Shown here: positions 43,367 through 54,462 of the stretch, piece by piece | Layout: the number at the start of each line of letters is the position of its first letter | Numbering within the stretch: the stretch's first letter is position 1 | Assembly: GCA_014529385.2 (NCBI GenBank) | Contig: CM043947.1 | Location: 118,895,273-118,959,272 of the forward strand | Reading direction: 5' to 3' | DNA: 64,000 bases | Origin: Adiantum capillus-veneris | Lineage: Eukaryota > Streptophyta > Polypodiopsida > Polypodiales > Pteridaceae | Made by a program: the position numbers and the translations under genes | Notes under the pieces: generated by a model | Database searches by the model: none | What the model was told of the DNA's origin: nothing | Seen by the model: only the letters and a program-made list of their open reading frames with translations

Positions 43367-44774
43367 AGCAGTCACATTCTTCTTGCCAAACTTAAAATTT
43401 TTGACCGAAACACATTCTATACACCTAAAACAAGTCCTAAATTGAATATGGTAAAGTTTGGTCTTGTCGGCATCACTTTGTGATTTGTCGACTCTGAAAT
43501 CTCTAATTGTTGTGACTATGCTGCCTGTTGAGTTGGTCAGTCACTTTTGAGGCTTTGGACTTGTCCGCAACATAGTCGTGAAGCAACTCATCCAATTTTG
43601 GCCCATTTGGTGTTAGTTTGACATCATATGTCGAATTTGACGCTTTGTAGCCTTCGAACCGTTTTCTGCTTTTTGAGGGCTTTGCTTGATTGATTTCACG
43701 AAACCAATTACATACATTGTGTATAAACCTGCTGTCTATGGAGTCAGAACCGAATTTTGGCATCTGCCAAAAACCTAGCTTTTCTACTTGGGACCCCCTC
43801 GATCCTTGCTGAATGGTCAACTGATGATACAAAAGGGCTCTATTATGTTAGTGCGTGCTACACTTTAAATCCCATCTGATTTGGTTGAGCTGACAGGCCG
43901 CTGTGGTCAATTTTTGGTCGTAGGTCTTCGTGCACTGCTCGGATTCTAGGATTTTTTCTAGGGGTTTAGACTAGCTTTCGGCCGTACAAAATGGATCATT
44001 GAGAAATAAAGAACTTAACCCTCATGTCTCGTGTGAGACGACGCTGAAAACAGGTGATTGTAGACTCCGGAAAAGACGCGCGAAAGAGGTCAGAAAGCTC
44101 TCTCTCCAAAGGTAACAAGTGGAAATGAGGTTGTTTTAGCCTAAATGGGATATCTATACCCGGACTTCCCGAATCATTTTCCCCCAGATTCCTTCATTAG
44201 TCCTACTAGGCCGTGAAATCTATGCTAGACTCAAAAATTTCCCCGATCGGATTCCTGTAGCTCATTCTGCAAGAAATTCTGCAAAAGTCAGTCTGGCCAC
44301 CCAATTTAAGCTTCCCGCTTCTATCTTTCGATTTCATTGAAAATTTTTGTGCTTGTCCACCTTGTCTTTTTGATCACCATCGTATCTTCAGTTTTTCCAT
44401 CTGAGGTCTGTTTCTTTTTATTATTAATTTTTGACCTATTTATTAAAAAAATCAAAGAAAATAACAAAATGCACTAAAAAAGCAAAGTAAAAATCCAATA
44501 ATTAATAAAATCCATTGAAAAACACACCTTTATTGTTTTTTATTGGATTTTCCATTTTCAAGTCTCAATATCAAGAAAAATGATAAAAAATAACCAAAAA
44601 GGACTAATTTTTTATGCTTTACTGATAGTATATACACTATTTACACCATCGGGGAGATATTATCGATTAAATTCTCGTGTTGATGATATATAAGGGAATT
44701 ATTAGTTAATTTTGCAAAAAATCAGGTGTTAACATCAAACTTTTCCTCCCTCTTCAAACATTGCCCTTAATTAC

Positions 44775-45480
44775 TTAGTACTCTTCCACCCCTCCTAGAT
44801 GGCGTACTCCGGGACGACTGCATGCATGGGTTGAACAATCATGTCTATGCATAGCCATGGTTGGCTCTACTATGCTTTGAAGATCAATGTAGTTCAAACC
44901 ATTATGCTGTACAAGAGGTGGGTCTTGAGTGATTAACTCAAGGGTTTTCGATGTCGAGGCTTGTTGTTGATGTCTTCCAAAGAGCAAGTCCTGTAGCTTC
45001 TGTGCTCTTTTCTTGATTGTACCATCAGGATGCTTTAACACACTGATTGCATGAGCTGTTGGTAGCAATAATGACTATTGTCGAGATTTTATTCGCCATT
45101 GATATCTTGGTTTGCTTGGTGCATAATGGTGTGGTTGAGGTTTTTGAGGCTTAACTCTCCATTTCTTGATTGGTTCTGCAATTTGTGGTGAAGATAAGTG
45201 CTCAGTGCTCTTTTTTCTTCCAAACCCCTTCTCGGAGAAGTGCATCTCTGTTTTTTGACTCATGGAACCGTCTTTGGTTTTGTCGATGATGTTTTGAGCA
45301 CCCATATTTGAACCGGCTTATGCTTAAGCTATGCTTTTGGTACCCAAATTTGTCTGACTCCTTGCATACTACTTGTAGCATTTGCTTGTCGAGAGGACGG
45401 AGATGATTGATTACTTTGTAGTTTTCTTTGCTGATAATTGCCTTTCCATTCCTCCTTGCCTGGTGCAATTGGAACAATGA
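44775..45480 (-). pseudogene. Gypsy B pol C-terminal tail with W-x-x-K repeats
   Basis: The - strand frames carry QIWVPK, QIWVLK, KKWRVK and YQWRIK in a Lys/Gln/Pro-rich context, matching the tail of gypsy A. The end reads LPTAHAISVLKHPDGTIKKRAQKLQDLLFG and RPGVRHLGGVEEY, which is unrecognised. Two or more frameshifts are present. Confidence 0.5.
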
Positions 45481-45840
45481 GTTGTCCGCCTTTAGGTGAT
45501 AGCTTAAGCTGATTTGCATCCTAATCTAGTACTGCTTTGTATGTCCGCATCCAGGGAATTCCAAGAATCATCATCTCATCCATGTGTTCATCTGGTAAGC
45601 ATACAAACTAATGAGGACATGAACATCCATGTACTATCACGTTCAAGTTGACTACTCCCAATGTTGGTGTTGGGTTCTTGTTGCATCCTTTGATAATCGC
45701 TATTCCTGCTGTCAATGACTGAGTTGTTGCTTTCTTGTACATGGAATAATTGACCGCATTTACTCTAGCTCCTGTGTCGACCAAAGCATTTGTGCTATGA
45801 TTATTGAGTTGTACTTTGATGCGAAGGTCCATTCCATCTA
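45481..45840 (-). pseudogene. Gypsy B second retropepsin-like domain (PR2)
   Basis: GMDLRIKVQLNN leads to LVDTGARVNAVNYSMYKK (Asp codon 45776-45778), then GVVNLNVIVHG, a TAG at about 45608, FVCLPDE and MMILGIPWMRTYKAVLD followed by TAG where gypsy A has Trp (VQIDW). D-T-G-A plus I-L-G-x-P-W is the retropepsin layout. It is fused after the integrase in the same frame. It matches gypsy A PR2 at 10216-10640 at low identity with the same order and spacing plan, so it was probably present in their common ancestor. Confidence 0.75.
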
Positions 45841-46312
45841 GCCATTCATCATCTGTTGACACTGCATCTTTCGGCAATTCCCATTGTCGGTACTCTATTT
45901 TCAGTGTGTTGATGGGAATAGGTGTTTGTTGATTCTTGAGAGAAGCTTTTCTTTTGAGCACTTCTTGGGCTTCATCAAGAACCTGCTGTCGTCTTATCCT
46001 CCTTTGCTTGGCTGCATGCATTCTTTCTAACAATTCATTGGTTAGCAGCAAACTGTACTTCTTTATATGAAACCCGCTAATCCAATTAGCCATTGGTTCA
46101 CCATCTAGGGTGGACAACTTAATTGCTCCGCTTGGAGATACATCTTCAATGATAAACGGTCCGTTTCCCTTGCTCTTAAACTTGGGAATGTGTTGCTTAA
46201 GGGAATACACTAAAACTAAGTCCCCTTTCTTGAAGATTTTTTTGATGAGATGGGAATCAAACACTATTTTTGTTTTTGCTTTTGTGCATAGGTGTGAGCT
46301 ATAGTAGTTAGC
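45841..46312 (-). pseudogene. Gypsy B integrase C-terminal domain
   Basis: From the copia C insertion point the frame reads TIAHTYAQKQKQK, a TAG, then HLIKKIFKKGDLVLVYSLKQH, GNGPFIIEDV, MANWISGFHIKKYSL and a coiled RIRRQQVLDEAQEVLKRK segment before PR2. It is the counterpart of 9780-10215 in gypsy A. Confidence 0.8.
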
Positions 46313-46504
46313 TGTTGGGGTATAAAGCCCAATGTGGTCGCCCAGGTAAGTGGGCGGGCCGCCAGGTATGTACACATATTCTTTTGTAAAAACCTAATAA
46401 GAACTCACTATGCTCTACACATTACAGTAGAGCGAGTTCACCATATCGTCGTGCTCTTCTTATCGCACTCTCTCTCGCGTTGCACTTCTGCTCGTACTCC
46501 TTCA
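46313..46504 (+). repeat. Copia C 5' LTR
   Basis: 192 bp, TGTTGGGGTATAAAGCCC...ACTCCTTCA. It differs from the 3' LTR by A for C and T for C in the last third. Confidence 0.98.
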
Positions 46505-46506
46505 AC

Positions 46507-46518
46507 TGGTATCAGAGC
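46507..46518 (+). promoter_or_regulatory. Copia C primer-binding site
   Basis: TGGTATCAGAGC, two bases after the LTR, the exact 12-base form complementary to plant initiator methionine tRNA. Confidence 0.95.
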
Positions 46519-47600
46519 TCAGATCGAGGCTCGGGGCAGCACTACAGGAGGCTAGAGTCACCAGCTCAGATTGGAGTGAAATTCGACAGGCGAAGACACG
46601 GCCCCAAATCTTGTGGGTTAGCCCAAAGGGCTTGGTGTTCTCAGAATTTCATTCTGAGGTCATCTCGGCCACCGTTCGGCTTCGACAAAGGTCTGCGCAG
46701 GCCATTTTCGACTACGTGGTCTTGGCGGGTGCAGATCCGACTTTGCAAATTTGGGGTTTTCGGCCTACGACTGCAGGTGCTGAGGATATCGAAACTCCAA
46801 GAGTGTTGATTTGTGGCTGTCTACACATCGAAGGACGACTCACAGTTCTTGGAGGCGTGTCACATACGACACGGGTGCATCTACACACAGACTGTAGGCG
46901 ACATCCACTAGTTCATCTGGTAGCTTGTGTTTGCTGCTTGATATTCCAGATTTCATCCTGACATTGCACGTACTTCCACATGGGATGTATTGTCAGAGAT
47001 GATGTATGTCTGTTGAGGGTTTGCTGGCTGTGAGTCACGCAGCAAACAACCGCCGCAGCGGTTACAGCATACACTGGGAAATTTGTGGATGTATGGCTTT
47101 GTGGGAAGTCTATGTACTGTCAGATTTACTGCAGCCTTTGTTGAGGGTCGAGTGAGGTTTTATTGAGCTGGGGGATTCTCGAATGTTGAGATCCTTTCGG
47201 TGATACAGGTCTTGGAGCGATCCCTCGAGCACCCTTAGATAGGCAGCTAGGATGTATTGACTGTGAGTTAGACAGTTGGGATTGCATCTTTGCTTTACTG
47301 CCGTTGAGGCATTGTCACAGTCTATGCTTATAGGACAGTGACAGGACAGTGAGAGACAGTACAGGTGCAGGACAGGTTTACCCGCAGCTTACAGTGTCAG
47401 AGAGACAATGTTTTTTGAGCTGTTTTTTGGTTTGTTTTAAGTACACCATAGCCATTTTACAAAGGAGACTCTGCCAAAATTTCTGCAGAATCTGAAGCTT
47501 TCTTGGTTCATTTGACAGGTTGATATTGGTTTAGAGGTCAGTTTACAGGGGAAACTCTGTCGAATTTTTCCCAGAAAGTAAACCACTGTGAACCGTAGCC
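46519..47600 (+). other. Copia C leader
   Basis: About 1.1 kb without supported coding content before the gag ATG. It is longer than in many copia elements and presumably holds packaging signals. Confidence 0.6.
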
Positions 47601-48530
47601 ATGGCTGGATCACAGGACACTGCTCTTTACAATATCAAGAAGCTAGATGGAACCGATTTCCCATTGTGGAAGAAGCAGATTTGGCACGTGTTGGTATAAA
47701 AGAAGCAGATAAAACCTATAAAGCTCAAGGGGATAAAACCAGAAGATATGGACGAAGATGAATGGATCGAAATGGATGAATTGGCCCTTTCTACCATTAT
47801 GCTGACTTTGGCAGAAAGCGTTTACTTCAATGTAGCAGACGAGATGTCGGCTTATCAAGCATGGTTAAAGCTGAGTGATCTTTATGAGAAGCAGAGTGCA
47901 GCTTCACAGGTATACTGGCTTACGAAGCTTGTTGACTTGAAGATGAAAGAAGGGACACCTATGTCCAATCATCTGAATGAATTCAACACAATCTATAGTC
48001 AGTTGTCAGCTCAAGGTGTCAAGTTTGATGAACCTGTTAGAGCTATGTTCCTGTTGATCACATTGCCGGAAAGTTGGGACACTTTTCGCACAGCTTTGAG
48101 TAATTCTACACCTCCAGATGGTTTGAACATAGCAGGTGTAGAAGGAATTCTGCTTACTGAAGAAACCAATAGAAAGACAATGGACAAAGGCAAAGGAACA
48201 GCCTTAGTTGTCAGGGGAAGGACCAAAGAAAAGTACAAAGGTGGAAAGAGGAATCAGTCTCGTAGCAAGTCCCGCAGTGCTAAAGGCAAGAGTGACATAG
48301 AATGCTACCATTGTGGCAAGAAGGGTCACATGAAAAGAGAGTGCAGAGAATGGAAAGCAGAAAAAGGCAAAGAAAAAGCTGAAGACCATGGTGAGAAGAA
48401 CAAGTCCTCAGTGAAGATTCAAGAAATAAATGTGACAAACACTGTTGCAGAGGATGACAGTCTTGTGTCAGGAGACATCTACTTCTTGAAGAATACAATG
48501 GACTCAGCTCTTCTTACAGCATCTGATGGA
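47601..48530 (+). pseudogene. gag: Copia C gag
   Basis: Start ATG 47601 (MAGSQDTALYNIKKLDG), with FPLWKKQIWHVLV, the copia gag head. TAA at 47697 follows, after which the same frame continues (KKQIKPIKLKG) to the zinc knuckle CYHCGKKGHMKREC at 48303-48344 (C-x2-C-x4-H-x4-C, intact). The stop is one C to T change from a Gln codon. Gag forms particles and packages RNA. Confidence 0.9.
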
Positions 48531-49915
48531 AATGCACTAAGTGACTGGATTATAGACTCAGGGGCATCACTTCATGTGTCTCCAAACAAGGAGTGGTTTA
48601 CTTCTTATGTGAAAACTAAAGATCATGTTCAGCTAGGCAATGGGCAAACATGTGAGATCTTAGGTGTTGGAGATGTTCAATTGAAGTTTCAGAATGGCTT
48701 TTCTTTCACGTTGAAGAATGTGAGACATGTTCCTGCAATTACAAAGAGCTTGATCAGCACAGGTTTACTTGATGATGCTGGCTACGTCACCACTTTTGGA
48801 CAGAACATGTGGAAGATATCCAAGGGTTCTATCACAGTAGCACATGGAGTAAAGTCTAGAGGAATTTACATGATTTATGTATCAAATGTCTCTAAGAATG
48901 TAATCAATGTAACCGAGCAGGCGAACGTTTCTTTGTGGCATAGCCGGTTAGGACATATGTCCAAGAAGGGAATGGAAATCTTGTCTCGTTCTGGTTATTT
49001 GCCTGGATTTTCATTTAATGATTTTAATTCTGTGAACATTCTCTGTATGGTAAGCAAACACAGCAGCCACATAAGCATAGAAGCAGTAGAAGAGATACAC
49101 AGTTGGCACTTGTTCATAGTGTTTTGTGTGGACCTATGCCTAACCTATCTCTAGGGGGAGATTCTTACTTTATGACATTTATAGATGATTACTCGAGAAA
49201 AGTATGGGTTTACTTTCTCAAGCACAAGGATGAAGCGTTTAATGTTTTCAAAACGTTTGTGACACTTGTGGAGAATCAGAGTGGCAAGAAGCTTAAATGC
49301 TTACTCACTGATAATGGTGGAGAGTATGTTTCAAAGGCCTTTTAGGACTTTTGTGAGTCAAAAGGTATAAAACGTGAACTTACTGCTCCTTACAATCCTC
49401 CTCAAAATGGTGTTGCTGAGAGGATGAATAGGACCATACAAGAGAAGGTCAGAAGTATGTTGTCTAATGCACAGCTGCCAAATGGGTTTTGGGCTGAAGC
49501 TGTATCAACAGCTGTTCATCTTGTAAATAGATCTCCTAGCAAGGTTTTGCACAAGGATTCAATGCCAGAGATGGTATGGTCAGGCAAAATGCCCTCATAC
49601 AAGCATCTCAAAGTCTTTGGCTGTGAGGCATATACTCACGTTCCAAAGGAATTTAGGAACAAACTTGAGCCAAAGAGTAGAAAGTGCATCTTTCTAGGCT
49701 ATGGTAATTCTGGTGAGATGGGGTACAGACTTTGGGATCCCGAATCCAGAAAAATAGTCCGCAACAATGATGTTCACTTTAATGAATCCAAATATCATTC
49801 TAAATCAGAGAGGGTTGAGGAGATTAGAAGAGTTGTCTTCCAAGAAGATGGACCTGCACGTGCAAGACAAAATGTCAAGGCTCAAGAGGAGCAAGGACAG
49901 GATAGAGTGGAACCA
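48531..49915 (+). pseudogene. Copia C protease and integrase
   Basis: The protease motif WIIDSGASLHVSP is near 48547. The integrase zinc module begins LWHSRLGHMSKKG, and a frameshift near 49030 puts the rest in another frame (YGKQTQQPHKH). The core reads VHSVLCGPM where the family has an Asp after H-S/T, so the first catalytic Asp is absent. The second is in LLTDNGGEY and the Glu in GVAERMNRT. TAG at 49343 interrupts it. The C-terminus reads HVPKEFRNKLEPKSRKCIFLGY. Confidence 0.9.
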
Positions 49916-51580
49916 TAGGTTGTGGCCGAACCTGAGCCACCTATTGTGTGTAGATCTGGACGTGTCACGCGACCTCCTGATAGGTTTGTTCCATCTATGA
50001 ACTATGTCATGTTGACTGATTGCAATGAGCCTTCATGTTACAAGGAAGCAGTGCAAATGAAGGACTCCGGGAATTGGCAATTGGCCATGGAGTCAGAGAT
50101 GACAGCTCTACATAAAAACCAGACATGGAAGCTAGTTAAATTACCATGGGGCAAAAAGGCTCTACCTTGTAAATGGGTTTACATGTATAAGATCACCGCT
50201 CATGATAGTCAGCCAAAGTACAAAGCAAGGCTTGTTGCCAAGGGCTTTAAGCAAGAACAAGGCATTGACTTTGATGAAGTCTTCTCTCCGGTGGTCAAGA
50301 TGACTACATTGAGATGCTTTCTTGCATTGGTTGCCATATTAGATTTGGTGTTGCACCAAATGGATGTCAAGACAGCGTTCTTGCATGGTGATTTAGATGT
50401 GGAAATTTACATGTAGCAACCAGAAGGGTTTGTTGAGAAAGGCAAGGAAGATTGGGTATGCCAGTTGTTAAAGAGTCTTTATGGCTTAAAACAATCACCG
50501 AGGGAATGGTACCATAAATTCCACAAGTTTATGCTTTCTCAAGGCTACAAACGTAGTGAGTTCGATCACTGTCTATATACAAAGAAGGCTAAGGATGGTA
50601 GTTGGATGATCCTTATTTTGTATGTGGATGACATGTTGATTGCTGGCAAGCACTTGGAAGAAATTTCAGCTTTGAAGTCAAAGATGGCAAAATCGTTTGA
50701 CATGAAAGACATGGGTGAGGCAAGTCATATACTTGGTATGCGCATTGAGAGAGACAGATCAAAGAAGTTGATTTGGTTATCTCAAATAGAGTATATTGAC
50801 AAGGTTTTGCGACGTTTCAATATGGAGAAGGGAAAGGCACTGAGTGTTCCATTGCCACCATATGTGAAACTTAGCAAACAAGATTGTCCTGTGTCTGAGG
50901 AAGAACAGGCTGAAATGGATAAGATTTCATATGCGTCTACAGTGGGTAGTTTGATGTATGCAATGATTGCTACTCGCCCAGACATTGCATTTGCAGTGGG
51001 AGTAGTAAGTTGATACATGTCAAACCCAGGCAAGAAACATTGGGAGGCAGTGAAAGGAATATTGAGATACGTGAAATCTACAAAGAGTATGCGTATATGC
51101 TATGGGAGTCAGGAGCTAAGTTTAAAGGGTTTTACAGACTCATATTATGCAGGTGACTTAGACAACCGAAGGTCTATGTCAGGGTATGTCTTTACATTGG
51201 CTGGTGGAGCAGTATCATGGCGTTCTAGATTACAAGATTGTGTTACTCAGTGTACTACAGAGGCTGAATATGTTGCAGCATCAGAGGCATGCAAAGAATC
51301 AATTTGGCTAAATCGACTAGTAACAGATTTGGGAATCAAAGAAGAGATGCCTGTGTTATATTGTGATAGTCAAAGTGCTATACAATTGGCTCGCAATCCA
51401 GTTTATCACTCAAAGACAAAGCATGTGGATGTGAAGTATCATTTCATCAGGGAAATGCTCGAGGATAAGCAACTTCAGCTTGTCAAAGTTCACACCACAG
51501 AAAATCCTGTTGATCTACTTACAAAAGGACTTCCCTCAGAGAGCTTTGCGCATTTTCGCAAGCAGATAGGTGTAGGGTAG
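49916..51580 (+). pseudogene. Copia C reverse transcriptase and RNase H
   Basis: TAG at 49916 lies just before the RT. The RT has NWQLAMESEM, KARLVAKGFKQEQGIDF, HQMDVKTAFLHGD, TAG at 50414 after EIYM, LYGLKQSPREWY and catalytic YVDD near 50624. TGA at 51011 follows GVVS. RNase H carries GFTDSYYAGD, TTEAEYVAASEACKE, YCDSQSAIQLARNP and HVDVKYHFIRE, ending at TAG 51578. All four interruptions leave the same frame open beyond them, so they are point nonsense changes. Confidence 0.92.
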
Positions 51581-51656
51581 TACATCACTTCTCTACATCT
51601 CTTGTATATTAGCTTGTATAGTAGCTTCTCTCACACTTAAAGTACCACATTGGACT

Positions 51657-51669
51657 TTAAGTGGGAGGT
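51657..51669 (+). promoter_or_regulatory. Copia C polypurine tract
   Basis: TTAAGTGGGAGGT region directly before the 3' LTR. Confidence 0.85.
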
Positions 51670-51861
51670 TGTTGGGGTATAAAGCCCAATGTGGTCGCCC
51701 AGGTAAGTGGGCGGGCCGCCAGGTATGTACACATATTCTTTTGTAAAAACCTAATAAGAACTCACTATGCTCTACACATTACAGTAGAGCGAGTTCACCA
51801 TATCGTCGTGCTCTTCTTCTCGCACTCTCTCTCGCGTCGCACTTCTGCTCGTACTCCTTCA
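51670..51861 (+). repeat. Copia C 3' LTR
   Basis: 192 bp, same ends as the 5' LTR, followed by the TTAGC duplication. Confidence 0.98.
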
Positions 51862-51866
51862 TTAGC

Positions 51867-52265
51867 CTTTGCTCATCTAGCTTCTCTAAATCTTCTCGTC
51901 TTTCTGACAATTCATATCCAGTCCACTAAAGAGTCTTTGCTACCCTTAATGTCGACAATAGAAATTCTATTGGCAGTATGGCATCAAGACCATAAACAAG
52001 GTAAAAGGGTGTAGCATTTAAAGCTATTTTAAATGAAACTCGATAGGCCCATAGAGCAGCATGGAGATTCATTTCCCAATCTGTGCTTCCTTAACTAACC
52101 ACTTTAGTCAATACCGAGCTAAGAATCTTATTATATGCTCAACTTGTCCGTTTGCTTGTGGGTGATAGGGAGCTGACTTGTTATGGATGACCATAAATTC
52201 ATTCAGCAGATACTCAATTACCTCATTGAGAAAATGAGTTTGTCTTTAACCCCAAGGTCAACACC
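51867..52265 (-). pseudogene. Gypsy B integrase core remnant
   Basis: The - strand text aligns with gypsy A integrase after the second Asp: EVIEYLLNEFMVIH, SAPYHPQANGQ, SVLTKVV, WEMNLHAALWAYRVSFK, LDAILPIEFLLSTLRVAKTL and LSERREDLEKLDEQRL, then the copia C site. The first catalytic Asp and both zinc modules are missing, replaced by a duplicated foreign segment at 52248-52435. Confidence 0.75.
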
Positions 52266-52435
52266 AAGCGATAGGTGGCATTGGGAAGTTCCCAAGCCTC
52301 CTATTCGGCCCATGGTGACTCCTTTGCATGAATTGTAATCACCTCACCAAAAGGGTCTCCGTCGTCTATTACACCAAGGTCAACACCAAGCAATAGGTGG
52401 TGTTTGGCAGTCCCCAAGCTTCCTATTCGCCTAGT
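52248..52435. repeat. Short direct duplication replacing part of gypsy B integrase
   Basis: Two units of about 60 bp, about 122 bp apart: CAAGGTCAACACCAAGC, ATAGGTGG, CCCAAGC and CTCCTATTCG/TTCCTATTCG appear in both. It is not part of any integrase frame. Confidence 0.75.
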
Positions 52436-52646
52436 GCTGACTCACTGTTTGACTTGTTGGTTAACAAAGTTTCACTATGGTAACATGTGCTTGACTTAGG
52501 CATTGGTTTTTCTCTTTAGGATTAATGCATAAGAGCAATATTCCATCTCATTTTCTTTTGTATAGCCTACCAGCTAGTAATTGATACATAGCTGATTGCT
52601 CAATTAATAGGAAGTAGTATTTGCGAATCCACTTGAGCTATGGTCA
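52436..52646 (-). other. Decayed RNase H to integrase linker of gypsy B
   Basis: The - strand frames contain YKR and LLLCINPKEK-like text resembling module 1 of gypsy A (LRLCINPEE), with stops. It is too decayed to call a domain. Confidence 0.4.
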
Positions 52647-53215
52647 TCAACAATACCATTTTTCCGACCATCGAGGTATCATTTCCACGGAGAACAAATA
52701 GGCATCTGGTAGATCATTGTCTACCCTTTTATGTGATTCTCCTGAAACAATCCTTGACAAATGATCTACTCTTTGATGTGTAGTACCCTTTTTTACAACC
52801 ACAATGAAATCAAACTCCAGAAGAATGATGAACCATCTCACTATTCTTCCTGTGCTGCATGGCTTGTTGACCAAGTACAAAAAAGCTTGGTGGTTCACGA
52901 AGAACACAAACTTGTTGGCTAATAGGTAAGCATAGATCATTCATAATCCTTCCCTTTCTGTGGTAGTGTAATTATTTTTTGCCATATTTAACTGTTGGCT
53001 AGCATAAGAAATAGGAAAATCAATTTTTCCATCTCCTGGTTGAGGTAGTATACAGCCTATAGCAAAATAGAAAGCATCTACATGTATGTGGAATATCTTA
53101 TTCTAATCTGCTGCTTTCAATATTGGAGCTGAGGTGAGAGCTTGCTTAAGATTCATGAAGGATTCTTCACATGCCTTAGTCCACTCAAAGTGTGTAATCA
53201 AGCTATACATGGGTT
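52647..53215 (-). pseudogene. Gypsy B RNase H
   Basis: Motifs in order on the - strand: FHIHVDAFYFAIGCIL (first Asp), ISYASQQLN, NNYTTTEREGL (Glu), FFVNHQAFLYLVNKP (Asp changed to Asn) and QRVDHLSR. A TAG near 53107 follows AAD where gypsy A has Trp. The loss of the third acidic residue would abolish activity. Confidence 0.8.
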
Positions 53216-53221
53216 TTGCAA

Positions 53222-54061
53222 TTATAGCGTACATGTAAATGAACTATCTGTAATACCCACAATGCCCCATAAAGGCTTGAACCCCCTTGACTGTTTTGGT
53301 CTAGGAAAATCATCAATGATATGAATTTTCTCAGTATCAATAGCTATGCCATTTTTAGACACTATATGCCCAAGAATTTTTCCTTGTCTACCCATGAATG
53401 TGCACTTTTCAAGATTTAAACAAATCCTATAAAGTCTACATTTTTTGAATACCTTTTTGAGGTGTACAAAATGATCAGCCCAGATTGATGAATGTACGCA
53501 TAGATAATCCATATACACTTCCAAGAATTTTCTTAGATACTCTTTAAAAGCATGGCTCATCAATCTTTGAAATGTGGTAGGAGCATTAGTTAACCCAAAA
53601 GGCATAACCCGATAGGCAAAAATACCCCATGCCGTTGCAAAAGCAATTTTATGCGGATCTTTTGGATCAACCAAAAGTTGATTGTATCTTGAAAATACAT
53701 CTAAAAAGCTATAAGCTTCCTTTTCCGCAACTCGTTCTACCACATGCTCAGTGATTGGAAGAGGAAAGTTGTCTCTAATCGTAACTGCATTCACTTTTTT
53801 GATATTGACACACCCGTAGTTTTCCATCCTTCTTGGGTACGACCACAATTGGAGACACACAATCTATGTGTTCAATTTCATAAATGAATTCGGCTTTATA
53901 GGATGTTGATAGATTTCTGGATCAACACCCTTGAGATCCTTGTTAGACCAAGTGAAGATATCTCGGTATTCTTTTAGTAAGCTTAGTAAAAACTCTTCTT
54001 CATCTTTTGTTAGGTCATTTGCAAGGTAGTCAGGCCTAGGTTCTTCCCCTGGTTCAACCAA
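53222..54061 (-). pseudogene. Gypsy B reverse transcriptase
   Basis: It begins with TKDEEEFLLSLLKEYRDIFTW and KDLKGVDPEIYQHP, then, after a frameshift near 53862, KVNAVTIRDNFPLPI, SFLDVFSRYNQL, AWGIFAYRVMPFGLTNAPTTFQRLM, the catalytic box YMDY (53504-53515, second Asp changed to Tyr) and the thumb LGHIVSKNG. Gypsy A has intact YMDD. Replacement of the second Asp should inactivate the polymerase. Confidence 0.88.
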
Positions 54062-54094
54062 GTCTATCTTTTTTGCGTTCTCAGGCCCTTCATA

Positions 54095-54460
54095 GGATTC
54101 GCCTTGTTTTCGTAACTACCCAACACGGGTTGAGCTCTTTCCATACCCATTGGTGGTCTTTGAGCTGGTACCATGTTAGGATCGTATATGTACATGGGTT
54201 GTCCTTGTGGCCTCATGGGCACGTATTTAACATTCCCATCATACTTTGGTCGGTAGTAACACTCATTGGTCTCATGGTTGGTCCATTTACCCTCAATTGC
54301 ACACCATTTTTGTGGTCTAATTGGTTGGCCCTGTTCAGGTATTTGGTGGTGACCTTCTCAGGAGTCTATTTGGTATGTGCGACCTTCTCAGGAGTCATCA
54401 TAACAAAGTTGTTCTTATAACAATCCCTAAACAGGTAGATTGGTAGGTCTGCTAGTCCTT
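54095..54460 (-). pseudogene. gag: Gypsy B gag remnant
   Basis: The - strand text includes KWCAIEGKWTNHETNECYY and MERAQPVLG, matching gypsy A around 2911-3110 (CAIEQKWTNHGTEECYY, VERPQPVLG). The rest of gag, the zinc knuckles and PR1 are missing between here and the RT, so an internal deletion joins gag directly to RT. Confidence 0.65.
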
Positions 54461-54462
54461 TT

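Larger units (their letters stand above)
42577..44774 (-). other. Gypsy B spacer between pol and ORF3
   Basis: About 2.2 kb, mostly non-coding, with three palindromes at 286-294 bp spacing. The pol-proximal half matches the gypsy A spacer (see 11355-12556). It includes an ATGAGGGTTAAG near 44030-44045 and an open frame of 109 codons at 43503-43832 (RFIHNVCNWFREINQAKPSK), which may be an ORF3 leader exon or chance. I infer a promoter/leader and intron for ORF3. Confidence 0.5.
46313..51861 (+). mobile_element. Copia C: young Ty1/copia element nested in gypsy B integrase
   Basis: LTRs 46313-46504 and 51670-51861 are both exactly 192 bp and differ at two positions. TTAGC flanks both sides (46308-46312 and 51862-51866). 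It carries a PBS, a 1.1 kb leader, one gag-pol frame and a PPT. It is inserted opposite to gypsy B, whose integrase frame continues on each side (LDEQRL / TTIAHTY). Damage: five in-frame stops and one frameshift, and the first integrase Asp is missing. Confidence 0.97.

Noticed and set aside
43503-43832. 109-codon frame in the gypsy B spacer as a separate gene
   Set aside because: No counterpart was found in the gypsy A spacer and no known motif. It is mentioned only as a possible leader exon.
47601-51580. Stops in copia C as programmed readthrough or an alternative genetic code
   Set aside because: Stops of all three kinds occur at positions not typical of gag-pol junctions, with a frameshift and a lost catalytic Asp. 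Decay is simpler.
54073-54420. 115-codon hydrophobic open frame on + strand
   Set aside because: It is the antisense shadow of the gypsy B gag remnant, whose motifs match gypsy A.
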